DNA of 5,895 nucleotides from Bacillota bacterium (lineage in GTDB: Bacteria; Bacillota; Clostridia; Peptostreptococcales; Anaerovoracaceae). Of the stretch, positions 1 to 5,634 are shown piece by piece (the stretch's first letter is position 1; each line of letters opens with the position of its first letter). The notes under the pieces are model-generated. The model saw only the letters and a list, made by a program, of their open reading frames with translations. It was not told where the DNA came from and searched no databases. The position numbers and the translations under genes are program-made. Location: assembly GCA_905372035.1 (NCBI GenBank), contig CAJPNN010000072.1, positions 1-5,895 on the forward strand, read 5' to 3'.

Positions 1-118
1 AGATATTATTATGAAAGTCAATAGAAATTCTTAAAATTATGGCTGAATGAGTTAGATTATATTTTTTTAATTTTTGCTGTTTGTGGAAGTTATATCTAAA
101 TATAATAATCAAATTTTT
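1..118. other. AT-rich upstream stretch, no gene supported
   Basis: No start codon with a ribosome binding site and no long open frame is seen here. Frame 1 stays open from the window edge only to a TAG at 22-24, giving seven codons ending YYYESQ, which could be the tail of a gene lying outside the window, but seven codons prove nothing. Poly-T stretches at about 61-75 are not preceded by a convincing stem, so I do not call a terminator. Confidence 0.4.
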
Positions 119-129
119 GTTTGAAATTT

Positions 130-160
130 GAAACAAGTAGTTTCAGCAGGTTTCAGAAAC
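130..160. promoter_or_regulatory. Probable operator: repeated GTTTC/GAAAC elements
   Basis: GAAAC (130-134), GTTTC (140-144), GTTTC (150-154) and GAAAC (156-160) alternate here. The heptamer GTTTCAG occurs twice, at 140-146 and 150-156, exactly 10 nt apart, and the second copy is half of the near-perfect dyad GTTTC-A-GAAAC. The block ends one base before the -35 box of the transporter operon. Direct repeats one helical turn apart touching a -35 box are typical of activator sites, such as those of AraC-type regulators, which often control siderophore transporters. The identity of the regulator is inference; no regulator gene is in the window. Confidence 0.45.
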
Positions 161-161
161 T

Positions 162-191
162 TTGACTGAATACTGAATTTCTATTTATAAA
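162..191 (+). promoter_or_regulatory. Likely sigma-A promoter of the ABC transporter operon
   Basis: The -35 box TTGACT (162-167) is followed after 18 nt by TATAAA (186-191). An overlapping TTATAA (185-190) would give a 17-nt spacer. Transcription would begin near 197-199, leaving a very short leader before the GGAGGT ribosome binding site at 201-206. A better -10 hexamer, TATAAT at 193-198, is too far from this -35 box. The short leader leaves no room for a riboswitch, so control is probably through the repeats just upstream. Confidence 0.5.
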
Positions 192-211
192 ATATAATAT
201 GGAGGTAGGAG

Positions 212-1996
212 ATGAAGAAAAAAGAAGATGACAACAGAATGAAGCTTAAGCAAGTGATTAAGCAATTCGGTGGAAATAAAGCGTTTCTTATGCCGATTTC
301 GCTTTTAGTTTCAGGTATTGGTGCGGTTGCAGGAGTATTGCCGTATTATTTTATATGGAAATTGATATCTGAATTGATACTTCATTTTGGTGATGTGGAT
401 CAGAAGAAAATCTTTAATCTTGCAATTATTATAGTTGCATCACAAATAGTGTCGATATTGCTCAATATAAGTGCGGGGTTGATATCGCATGCGATTGCGT
501 TCAGGGTGGAGAGCAATATAAGGAGGCAGTCAGTACAGCATATCTTGAGGCTTCCTTTAGGTTATTTTGACAGGAACGAAACCGGAAGAATAAGAAAGAT
601 AATAGATGATAACGCATCTCTCACACATTCGTTTTTAGCGCATATGCTCCCGGATCTGGCAAATGTTATCGTGACACCTATAACTCTTTTGGCTTTACTT
701 TTAACGATTGATATAAGATTTTTCTGGCTGTGTCTTGGAGGATTTGTAGTTGCAGGCGTTGCAATGTCCATAATGATGACAAAAGAAGGAAAGAATTTTA
801 TGGTCCAATATATGAAATCTCTTGAGAATTTGAATTCGGAGGGGGTCGAATATGTTAGAGGTATTCCTGTAGTTAAGGTTTTTAACCAGAGCGTGAGAAG
901 TTTTAAGAGATTTTACTCTGCCATAATGGAGTATGATAAATATGCGACCGGTTTTGTTATTTATTGCAGGAAAGGTATGCTTTTATATGCTTTGGCTTTT
1001 CACTTGGTTACTATGCTGATAGGGCCGCTTTGTCTGGCTTTGATTAAGGGAAGTTCCGATCCTGTCGGAATATTTATCAATGCAATTTTTTATATAATAA
1101 TTTCTTTGCTTTTCAATACGACTATAATGAAAACATTGACTATATCGGAAACGATCAATCAATTTGAGATAAGTGTAGGGAAAATAAAGGAAATTTTAAA
1201 CGAAAAAACTGTAGAAATAAAAGATGTCCCTAAAAAAGATGAAGAAGGGATAGTATTTGACAATGTCAGATTTTCATATAGCGGAAGTGACAGAAATGTT
1301 CTTGACGGCATAGATTTAAAATTTGAGAAAGGTAAAATTTATGCACTTGTGGGACTTTCGGGATCGGGAAAAACGACACTCATAAGCCTTATATCAAGGT
1401 TTTATGACGTGACGGAAGGAGCTATAAGGATAGACGGAAGAGATGTGCGCTCAATACCGGAAGAGGAACTTTCTCAAAAGGTCGCTTTGGTCATGCAGGA
1501 AAATGCGATACTTAAAGATACTCTTTATGAAAATATAACTATGAAAGATAAGAGCAAGAGCAGGGAAGAAGTTATGCGAGCCATATCCGAAAGCGGCTCT
1601 GAAGATATCGTGGAAAAACTTTCCGAAGGAATAGACACAAAACTCGGAGTTAAGGGAAGTTATCTTTCGGGAGGTGAAATCCAAAGGATGGCTATAGCGA
1701 GAGCTTTTCTTAAAGACTCGTCAATTTTGCTGCTTGATGAAGCCACGGCATATGCAGATCCGGAAAATGAGCATAAAATAAGGAAAGCTTTTGAATCTCT
1801 GAAAAAAGATAAAACCACGATTATGATTGCACACAGACTGAATACGATAAGGGATGTGGATGAAATAATTGTTATTGACAGCGGCAAGATTGCGGCTAAG
1901 GGTTCTCATGATGATTTGATAGTGAACAGCCCTGAATATAAGAAGCTTTATGAAGAGTTTGCGAAGAGTATAGAATGGAGGGTTGATAATGACTAA
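212..1996 (+). CDS. ABC transporter, fused permease/ATPase subunit A (heterodimer half)
   Basis: This 594-aa protein is a half-transporter of the exporter-fold (MdlB/MsbA-like) ABC superfamily. Residues 1-330 form the membrane domain, with hydrophobic spans near 24-46, 68-92, 143-165, 168-190, 247-275 and 283-305. Residues 346-575 form the ATPase: A-loop Tyr356, Walker A GLSGSGKT (381-388), Q-loop Gln429, signature LSGGE (485-489), Walker B ending in catalytic Glu510, and H-loop His541. The segment after Walker B reads ATAYADPENE (511-520); this ADPENE form is one I associate with the YbtP/YbtQ and IrtA/IrtB siderophore importers, which use an exporter fold. GGAGGT at 201-206, 5 nt upstream, supports the ATG at 212; an in-frame ATG at 239 is less likely. 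The next gene overlaps its end, so the two products very probably form one transporter in the cytoplasmic membrane. The family is certain; substrate and direction are inference, and drug or lipid export is possible. Confidence 0.93.
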   Translation: MKKKEDDNRMKLKQVIKQFGGNKAFLMPISLLVSGIGAVAGVLPYYFIWKLISELILHFGDVDQKKIFNLAIIIVASQIVSILLNISAGLISHAIAFRVESNIRRQSVQHILRLPLGYFDRNETGRIRKIIDDNASLTHSFLAHMLPDLANVIVTPITLLALLLTIDIRFFWLCLGGFVVAGVAMSIMMTKEGKNFMVQYMKSLENLNSEGVEYVRGIPVVKVFNQSVRSFKRFYSAIMEYDKYATGFVIYCRKGMLLYALAFHLVTMLIGPLCLALIKGSSDPVGIFINAIFYIIISLLFNTTIMKTLTISETINQFEISVGKIKEILNEKTVEIKDVPKKDEEGIVFDNVRFSYSGSDRNVLDGIDLKFEKGKIYALVGLSGSGKTTLISLISRFYDVTEGAIRIDGRDVRSIPEEELSQKVALVMQENAILKDTLYENITMKDKSKSREEVMRAISESGSEDIVEKLSEGIDTKLGVKGSYLSGGEIQRMAIARAFLKDSSILLLDEATAYADPENEHKIRKAFESLKKDKTTIMIAHRLNTIRDVDEIIVIDSGKIAAKGSHDDLIVNSPEYKKLYEEFAKSIEWRVDND

Positions 1997-3707
1997 TTAT
2001 TTGATGAATAAATATCAGCTGTCTAAAGACGGAGCATCAAGGATGATACGGGGGATCATTTTCAGCGCATTGAATAATATAGCACAAATGTTTTCGCTGA
2101 TAGTCGTCGTATTGTTCGTTAATCAGGTTATTGATACTTTTATATTAAAAAAAGAAAACAGTTACAGCAATTTGGAATATATCGCTCTTATAGTCGGGAT
2201 TTCCGTAATTGTGGTGTTAATACATAGATTTCAATATGACAGTGTTTTTACAAAGATCTATACGGAGACCGCAAATACTAGAATAAAGCTCGCTGAAACG
2301 CTAAGAAAACTGCCGCTGTCTTTTTTCTCAAAGAGAGATTTGTCCGATTTGACAGCTACTATATTGGGAGATGTGGCGACTTTGGAGCACGGGTATTCTC
2401 ATGCGGTACCTGAATTTTACGGAGCAATAGCATCTATCAGTGTTATAACCGTTATGCTTGCAATATTTAATCCTTTATGTGCGATTGCATTGATATGGCC
2501 GTTTCCTATAGCCTTAATTTTTGTGGCTTTATTGAGAAAGAGAAAATATAGGCTTGAAAAGGAGCACCATAGCAGCAAAATAGAAGTAGCTGTAAAAATA
2601 CAGGAAATCTTAGACAATATAATGGCAATAAGGTCATATTCGGCAGAAGAAAGGATATATTCGGAGCTTGATGAAATAATATCTCACGAAGAGAAGGCAC
2701 ATATAAAAGCTGAAAAGCCGAATGCATATATCATAGGCTCGCTGACTTCTTTGATGAGACTCGGGAGCATAACCTCAATATTGGTAGGTATGAGTTTGTA
2801 TTTGGAAGGTGACTTGAACCTGGCGGACTATATCATATTGATAGTTGCGTCGATTGTCATCTATTTGCCGATGGATGCCTGCCTTGCGTTTATCATGGAG
2901 CTTATATATATCGATGTGCCTATTTCGAGGATGAGAGAGCTTTATTCATCAAAGGTTTTGGAAGGAGAAGAAAAAGATATAGACAGTTTTGATATAGAGT
3001 TTAAAAATGTCAGCTTTGGATATGAGGATGAAAAAGTTTTGAAAGATGTGAGTTTTACAGCAAAACAAGGAGAGGTCACCGCTCTTGTAGGGCCGTCGGG
3101 CTGCGGTAAAAGTACCATCACGAAACTTATGCTGAGATTTTGGGATCCTGACAGCGGCACAGTTACGCTCGGGAAAAATGATATAAGTTTGATAGATCCT
3201 GAGAGTCTTTTGAAAAATTATTCCATGGTATTTCAAGATGTTTTGCTTTTCAATAATACCATTATGGAGAATATAAGAATCGGAAGACAGACGGCGACGG
3301 ATGAAGAAGTTATTGAAGCGGCAAAGGTTGCGCAGATTCATGATTTTGTAAAGTCGTTGCCGGAAGGATATAATACTGTTATAGGAGAGAACGGAGCATT
3401 GCTTTCGGGAGGGGAAAGACAGAGGATTTCGATCGCACGCGCCATGCTCAAGGATGCTCCGGTAATTTTGCTCGATGAATCTACCGCCAGCATAGATGCT
3501 GAAAGTGAATCTCAATTCCAACAGGCTCTTTCAAAGCTTATAAAAGATAAAACGGTTGTGGTTATAGCGCATAGACTCAGAACGGTGGAAAAGGCCGATA
3601 AAATAGTTGTGCTTGACAGCGGAAGGCTGATGGAAGAGGGAAGCTGTGAAGAGCTGATAGCTAAAAAAGGACTGTTCTATCATATGTGGGATATACAGAA
3701 AAAATAG
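1989..3707 (+). CDS. ABC transporter, fused permease/ATPase subunit B (heterodimer half)
   Basis: This 572-aa protein is the partner half-transporter. Hydrophobic spans lie near 22-50, 62-80, 143-162, 163-183, 245-272 and 278-305, followed by an ATPase from about residue 335. The ATPase shows A-loop Tyr345, Walker A GPSGCGKS (368-375), Q-loop Gln416, signature LSGGERQ (472-478), Walker B VILLDE (492-497) with catalytic Glu497, D-loop SIDAE (501-505) and His528. I chose the ATG at 1989 because GGAGGG (1977-1982) lies 6 nt upstream; an in-frame TTG at 1983 directly abuts that site and is unlikely. The start overlaps the first gene by 8 nt, so translation is probably coupled. Neither subunit has a degenerate ATP site, unlike heterodimeric exporters in which one catalytic glutamate is replaced, so both composite sites should hydrolyse ATP. 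No substrate-binding lipoprotein is encoded in the window. Confidence 0.93.
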   Translation: MTNYLMNKYQLSKDGASRMIRGIIFSALNNIAQMFSLIVVVLFVNQVIDTFILKKENSYSNLEYIALIVGISVIVVLIHRFQYDSVFTKIYTETANTRIKLAETLRKLPLSFFSKRDLSDLTATILGDVATLEHGYSHAVPEFYGAIASISVITVMLAIFNPLCAIALIWPFPIALIFVALLRKRKYRLEKEHHSSKIEVAVKIQEILDNIMAIRSYSAEERIYSELDEIISHEEKAHIKAEKPNAYIIGSLTSLMRLGSITSILVGMSLYLEGDLNLADYIILIVASIVIYLPMDACLAFIMELIYIDVPISRMRELYSSKVLEGEEKDIDSFDIEFKNVSFGYEDEKVLKDVSFTAKQGEVTALVGPSGCGKSTITKLMLRFWDPDSGTVTLGKNDISLIDPESLLKNYSMVFQDVLLFNNTIMENIRIGRQTATDEEVIEAAKVAQIHDFVKSLPEGYNTVIGENGALLSGGERQRISIARAMLKDAPVILLDESTASIDAESESQFQQALSKLIKDKTVVVIAHRLRTVEKADKIVVLDSGRLMEEGSCEELIAKKGLFYHMWDIQKK

Positions 3708-4030
3708 AGTTTTTAAGTAAGCATATTATGGTGGATGGCACCTGTTCATAATTTCGTGCATTTGAAGAAAAAATTAATATCCACCTATGGAAGAAAAGTT
3801 CCACTGTTATCTCGCGGATTAAGGTGAATTTTCTGATAGAGAAGCAGAGTTTTAGAGGAGAACGAGGGGAATTAAGAAAACATTTTAGCAAGAAAAGGTA
3901 TGGCGTAAACAGTTATGCCGTTTCTTGCCGTTTTTAATAGAGCATAATTATAACCCTAAGATTTAAGTTTTTTGAATTTAAGGCGAAATGGCGAAGAAAG
4001 AAATTACAAGCCGCAACTTAAAACAAAATA
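3708..4030. other. Intergenic stretch after the transporter operon
   Basis: I see no supportable gene here. One + frame is open from 3752 to the TAA ending at 3936 (61 codons) but has no ATG/GTG/TTG start with a binding site, and its tail runs through the terminator hairpin. GGTGGAT (3730-3736) pairs with ATCCACC (3779-3785), and GCAC (3738-3741) with GTGC (3756-3759) inside that loop, so the 3' untranslated RNA may fold. The terminator at 3888-3935 is the main element. The stretch 3936-4030 shows no gene or convincing site. Confidence 0.5.
3888..3935 (+). terminator. Bipartite hairpin terminator
   Basis: An outer stem pairs GCAAGAAA (3888-3895) with TTTCTTGC (3921-3928). An inner stem pairs GGCGTAA (3902-3908) with TTATGCC (3913-3919), with one G-U pair and an ACAG loop. 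An uneven internal loop separates the two. Five T residues follow at 3931-3935 after a CG. It lies 180 nt beyond the stop codon of the second transporter gene, so it probably ends that operon's transcript with a long 3' untranslated region, although it could also end a small RNA. Confidence 0.6.
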
Positions 4031-4080
4031 TGCACAAAAGTAAAAGAGGTTTCCTAATCACAGGAAATCTTTTTTGTGCA
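4031..4080 (+). terminator. Long hairpin with perfect 9-nt ends; terminator or attenuator
   Basis: TGCACAAAA (4031-4039) is the exact reverse complement of TTTTGTGCA (4072-4080). An inner stem pairs roughly 4042-4055 with 4062-4075 through TTTCCT/AGGAAA, with two G-U pairs and an AATCAC loop. The inner stem followed by six T residues (4070-4075) looks like an intrinsic terminator, while the outer arms would use those T residues in pairing. It ends only 8 nt before the ribosome binding site of the small membrane-peptide gene, so it could be a leader attenuator for that gene rather than the end of an upstream transcript. Both readings are inference. Confidence 0.55.
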
Positions 4081-4099
4081 AGTAAAAAGGAGGAATTGA

Positions 4100-4213
4100 A
4101 TGATAGAATATTTTGTATTCGTAATTTCCGTTCTTTTCCTATCTAATTCTATGAAAAACTTGAAAGTAAGTAGGAAATCTGACAGTAGAAAGAATGTCTT
4201 AAAAATAGTATAA
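4100..4213 (+). CDS. Small 37-aa single-span membrane peptide, unknown function
   Basis: An ATG at 4100 follows GGAGG (4089-4093) with a 6-nt gap, one of the best ribosome binding sites in the window, and the frame runs 37 codons to TAA (4211-4213). The product starts MIEYFVFVISVLFLSN, a hydrophobic stretch long enough to reach into or span the membrane. A basic, polar tail follows with several Lys and Arg (MKNLKVSRKSDSRKN), which would probably face the cytoplasm. I do not recognise the family. It directly follows the hairpin at 4031-4080. It could be a true small membrane protein, a leader peptide, or the start of a broken longer gene, because the same frame stays open for another 35 codons after the stop. 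Confidence 0.45.
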   Translation: MIEYFVFVISVLFLSNSMKNLKVSRKSDSRKNVLKIV

Positions 4214-4214
4214 T
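4186..4214 (+). promoter_or_regulatory. Possible promoter for the cysteine-rich protein gene
   Basis: A perfect -10 box TATAAT (4209-4214) lies 17 nt after TAGAAA (4186-4191), a 4-of-6 match to the -35 consensus. It overlaps the end of the small membrane-peptide gene. Transcription would begin near 4221, about 100 nt before the 147-aa gene. No terminator is seen between that gene and the cyclase gene, so this promoter could serve all three. Confidence 0.4.
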
Positions 4215-4270
4215 ATCAGCAAATATTTAGAGAGGTAAACTCCAAAGTTGTTAATGAGGTAAGCGAAATA

Positions 4271-4321
4271 ATGAAATCAATTATATTGTGGATGATAAAT
4301 AGGAATTTGCGGAGGATATGA
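4271..4321 (+). CDS. Possible 16-aa leader peptide before the cysteine-rich protein
   Basis: ATG at 4271 opens a 16-codon frame, MKSIILWMINRNLRRI, ending in TGA at 4319-4321, one base before the next start codon. A GAGG at 4256-4259 is the only candidate ribosome binding site and sits rather far upstream (11 nt). The next gene's own binding site lies inside the last codons, so translation of this peptide could affect access to it. The frame is continuous upstream to the stop of the 37-aa gene, so it may equally be the tail of a decayed gene. Weakly supported. Confidence 0.2.
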   Translation: MKSIILWMINRNLRRI

Positions 4322-4322
4322 G

Positions 4323-4766
4323 ATGGAAGTGTGTAAGGAATGCTATGTTGATAAAAATAGAATAACACCACTTTTAAATCCACTGGAGTGTTTAGAAAAT
4401 CATACACAATATATTTGTGGTAGTTGTGGTAGGTGCATTTGTATTGAACATGATCCGAACAGAGGATTACAAAGGTGGAACTTCCCTTTTAAATCATTAG
4501 AAATTGCAAAACTATATTTGCGTACGGCTGATTATAGTATGAAAAAGTCTTGTGGTATTTATGAGTTAAAAAGTGAGAAAGGTAGAACTTCATACAAGAT
4601 TTTTTCAAGTAATGAAGAGTTGAGGTTATATTTAAAAAAGAATAAAGAAAAAATTTGTGAAAAAATGGAGCCTGTTTTTAAGGTTGAAGAGTACAGAGAG
4701 TATCCTGATACACAAGTGAGGAAATTAACTTTTGATGAAATTCAAAAGTATATGTTGGAACGATAA
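4323..4766 (+). CDS. Cysteine-rich, probably zinc-binding protein of unknown function
   Basis: This 147-aa protein has GGAGG (4311-4315) 7 nt before its ATG. The first 43 residues hold Cys4, Cys7, Cys23, His27, Cys32, Cys35, Cys38, Cys40 and His43. The pairs CKEC (4-7) and CGSC (32-35), followed by GRCIC and EH, resemble a zinc ribbon or treble-clef arrangement able to bind one or two metal ions. A conserved-looking core follows (RWNFPFKSLEIAKLYLRTAD, 51-70). The C-terminal half is charged and mostly helical in character, with Cys77 and Cys112 isolated. No signal peptide or membrane span is seen, so it should be cytoplasmic. I do not recognise a named family; the sequence has the look of a conserved hypothetical protein. 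DNA, RNA or protein binding is possible but unproven. Its codons are more AT-rich than those of the transporter genes. Confidence 0.8.
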   Translation: MEVCKECYVDKNRITPLLNPLECLENHTQYICGSCGRCICIEHDPNRGLQRWNFPFKSLEIAKLYLRTADYSMKKSCGIYELKSEKGRTSYKIFSSNEELRLYLKKNKEKICEKMEPVFKVEEYREYPDTQVRKLTFDEIQKYMLER

Positions 4767-4784
4767 ATCCCGGTTTGTCTAACT
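4761..4784 (+). repeat. Direct repeat, left copy, flanking the cyclase cassette
   Basis: The stretch starts at the last codon of the cysteine-rich gene and matches 5562-5584. Both read CGAYAAAT, two or three pyrimidines, then GGTTTGTCTAAYT. The 11-nt core GGTTTGTCTAA is identical at 4772-4782 and 5572-5582, exactly 800 nt apart; differences are C/T changes and one single-base gap. The two copies bracket the 49-aa and cyclase genes. It could be an old target-site or recombination duplication, or a shared transcript-end structure; the second copy sits in a hairpin, this one does not obviously do so. Confidence 0.5.
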
Positions 4785-4851
4785 AAAACAACTAAATACA
4801 AGCTATATTCTCAAATTATAGACATACGAAAACAAGTTGCGGGGCGATATT

Positions 4852-5001
4852 ATGAATAATTTATGGTTGAAAAGAGATAATGCTTTTATAAAACAATTTG
4901 ATCCTGAAACAGTAAAACAGGTAGAAAAATTTATTAAGGCATTTAATGATTATCTCGAAACACAAATAATGGAATTAGGAGGAAATGCAGATGAAAATTG
5001 A
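4852..5001 (+). CDS. Small 49-aa protein translationally coupled to the cyclase gene
   Basis: ATG at 4852 opens a 49-codon frame ending in TGA at 4999-5001, 11 nt inside the cyclase gene. The product is soluble, charged and helix-prone (start MNNLWLKRDNAFIKQF; middle TVKQVEKFIKAFNDYL), without cysteines or a membrane span. GGGGCG at 4841-4846 is a modest ribosome binding site 5 nt upstream. The overlap, in which the cyclase's AGGAGG site lies within this frame, is a common sign of translational coupling and argues the frame is real. I do not recognise the family. It could be a partner or regulatory subunit of the cyclase, or a peptide whose translation opens the cyclase start; both are inference. 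Confidence 0.6.
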   Translation: MNNLWLKRDNAFIKQFDPETVKQVEKFIKAFNDYLETQIMELGGNADEN

Positions 5002-5548
5002 TATTACATTAAAGATTACGCCTAAAATGGTGACAGATGCTCAGTGCAATGAGAAAAAAGCGTTAGTGGGGCATTTGGGAACACATTTTGATGTTATGAA
5101 CAAAGAATTTCCTTTGGAATATACAGAGAGAAAAGGAATTGTATTTGATGTTAGCGGAATAAAAGATAGAGATATTGATATCGCAGACATAGATATGAAT
5201 AAAGTTACAAAGGATATATTTGTATGTTTTTATACTGGATTTATTGAAGAAGAAGGATATGGAACTAAAAAATATTTTACAGAACATCCTCAGCTTTCCA
5301 ATGAATTACTTGAAGCACTTTTGCAGAAAAATGTGTCTATTATTGGTGTGGATTTTGCCGGTGTGAGGAGAGGAAAAGAACATACGCCTATGGATCAGTA
5401 TTGTGCAGATCATGGGGTTTTTATTATTGAGAATTTATGTAATCTTTCCGGCGTATTAAAAAATGGAAACACATTTATTGCTAACACATATCCAATGAAT
5501 TATGCAGAGATGACGGGATTGCCTTGCAGAGTTGTTGTAGATATTTAA
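4991..5548 (+). CDS. Cyclase-family metal-dependent hydrolase-like protein (KynB-related, divergent)
   Basis: This 185-aa protein matches the cyclase family that includes kynurenine formamidase KynB. Known members are small cytosolic enzymes that use bound metal to hydrolyse amides or related bonds. The HxGTHxD core is present as HLGTHFD (His28, His32, Asp34), and the C-terminal EnL motif as IIENLCNL with Glu147. The expected PxH after the core is MNK (36-38), and the position 12 residues before Glu147, usually histidine, is Asp135. Two metal ligands of typical family members are therefore replaced, so substrate or metal use may differ. I place the start at ATG 4991 because AGGAGG (4977-4982) is 8 nt away; the in-frame ATG at 4985 is only 2 nt from that site. 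Length is slightly below the usual ~200-220 aa. Nothing nearby suggests tryptophan breakdown, so I do not call it KynB. The family is confident, the reaction unknown. Confidence 0.85.
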   Translation: MKIDITLKITPKMVTDAQCNEKKALVGHLGTHFDVMNKEFPLEYTERKGIVFDVSGIKDRDIDIADIDMNKVTKDIFVCFYTGFIEEEGYGTKKYFTEHPQLSNELLEALLQKNVSIIGVDFAGVRRGKEHTPMDQYCADHGVFIIENLCNLSGVLKNGNTFIANTYPMNYAEMTGLPCRVVVDI

Positions 5549-5561
5549 TTTGTTGAGACAT

Positions 5562-5584
5562 CGACAAATTTGGTTTGTCTAATT
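5562..5584 (+). repeat. Direct repeat, right copy, flanking the cyclase cassette
   Basis: This is the second copy of the degenerate repeat at 4761-4784, with the identical core GGTTTGTCTAA at 5572-5582. It begins 14 nt after the cyclase stop codon. Unlike the left copy, it is built into local hairpins: GACAAA (5563-5568) can pair with TTTGTC (5574-5579), and the same TTTGTC can pair downstream. Confidence 0.5.
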
Positions 5585-5605
5585 GAATATAACAATTTGA
5601 CAAAC
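5573..5605 (+). promoter_or_regulatory. Hairpin before the terminator, possible antiterminator
   Basis: GTTTGTCTAATTG (5573-5585) pairs with CAATTTGACAAAC (5593-5605), 12 of 13 positions, around a 7-nt AT loop. Its 3' arm overlaps the first four bases of the following terminator stem (5602-5605), and its 5' arm can instead pair with GACAAA at 5563-5568. The three pairings are thus partly exclusive, the layout seen in attenuators, although the location downstream of a gene makes a 3'-end stabilising structure just as likely. Confidence 0.45.
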
Positions 5606-5634
5606 AGTAAATCAAATAGATTTGCTGTTTTTTT
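5602..5634 (+). terminator. Intrinsic terminator after the cyclase gene
   Basis: AAACAGTAAATC (5602-5613) pairs with GATTTGCTGTTT (5619-5630), 12 base pairs with one G-U, around the loop AAATA. The T run spans 5628-5634. It is 54 nt beyond the cyclase stop codon and would end the transcript carrying the 147-aa, 49-aa and cyclase genes. Confidence 0.8.

Noticed and set aside
1451..1909. Several - strand frames of 62-77 codons
   Set aside because: All are antisense to the conserved ATPase motifs of the first transporter gene and lack ribosome binding sites.
1983..1988. TTG start two codons upstream for the second transporter gene
   Set aside because: The ribosome binding site at 1977-1982 directly abuts it with no spacing; ATG at 1989 has the proper 6-nt gap.
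2949..3521. 190-codon open frame on the - strand
   Set aside because: It lies wholly inside the ATPase-coding part of the second transporter gene and its product has no family features; it is an antisense shadow.
3661..3891. 76-codon - strand frame over the transporter operon's 3' end
   Set aside because: It has no ribosome binding site, overlaps the transporter stop, and its product looks random.
3752..3936. 61-codon open + frame ahead of the 3888-3935 terminator
   Set aside because: There is no start codon with a binding site, and the last codons are simply the terminator hairpin read as protein; noted as a possible remnant only.
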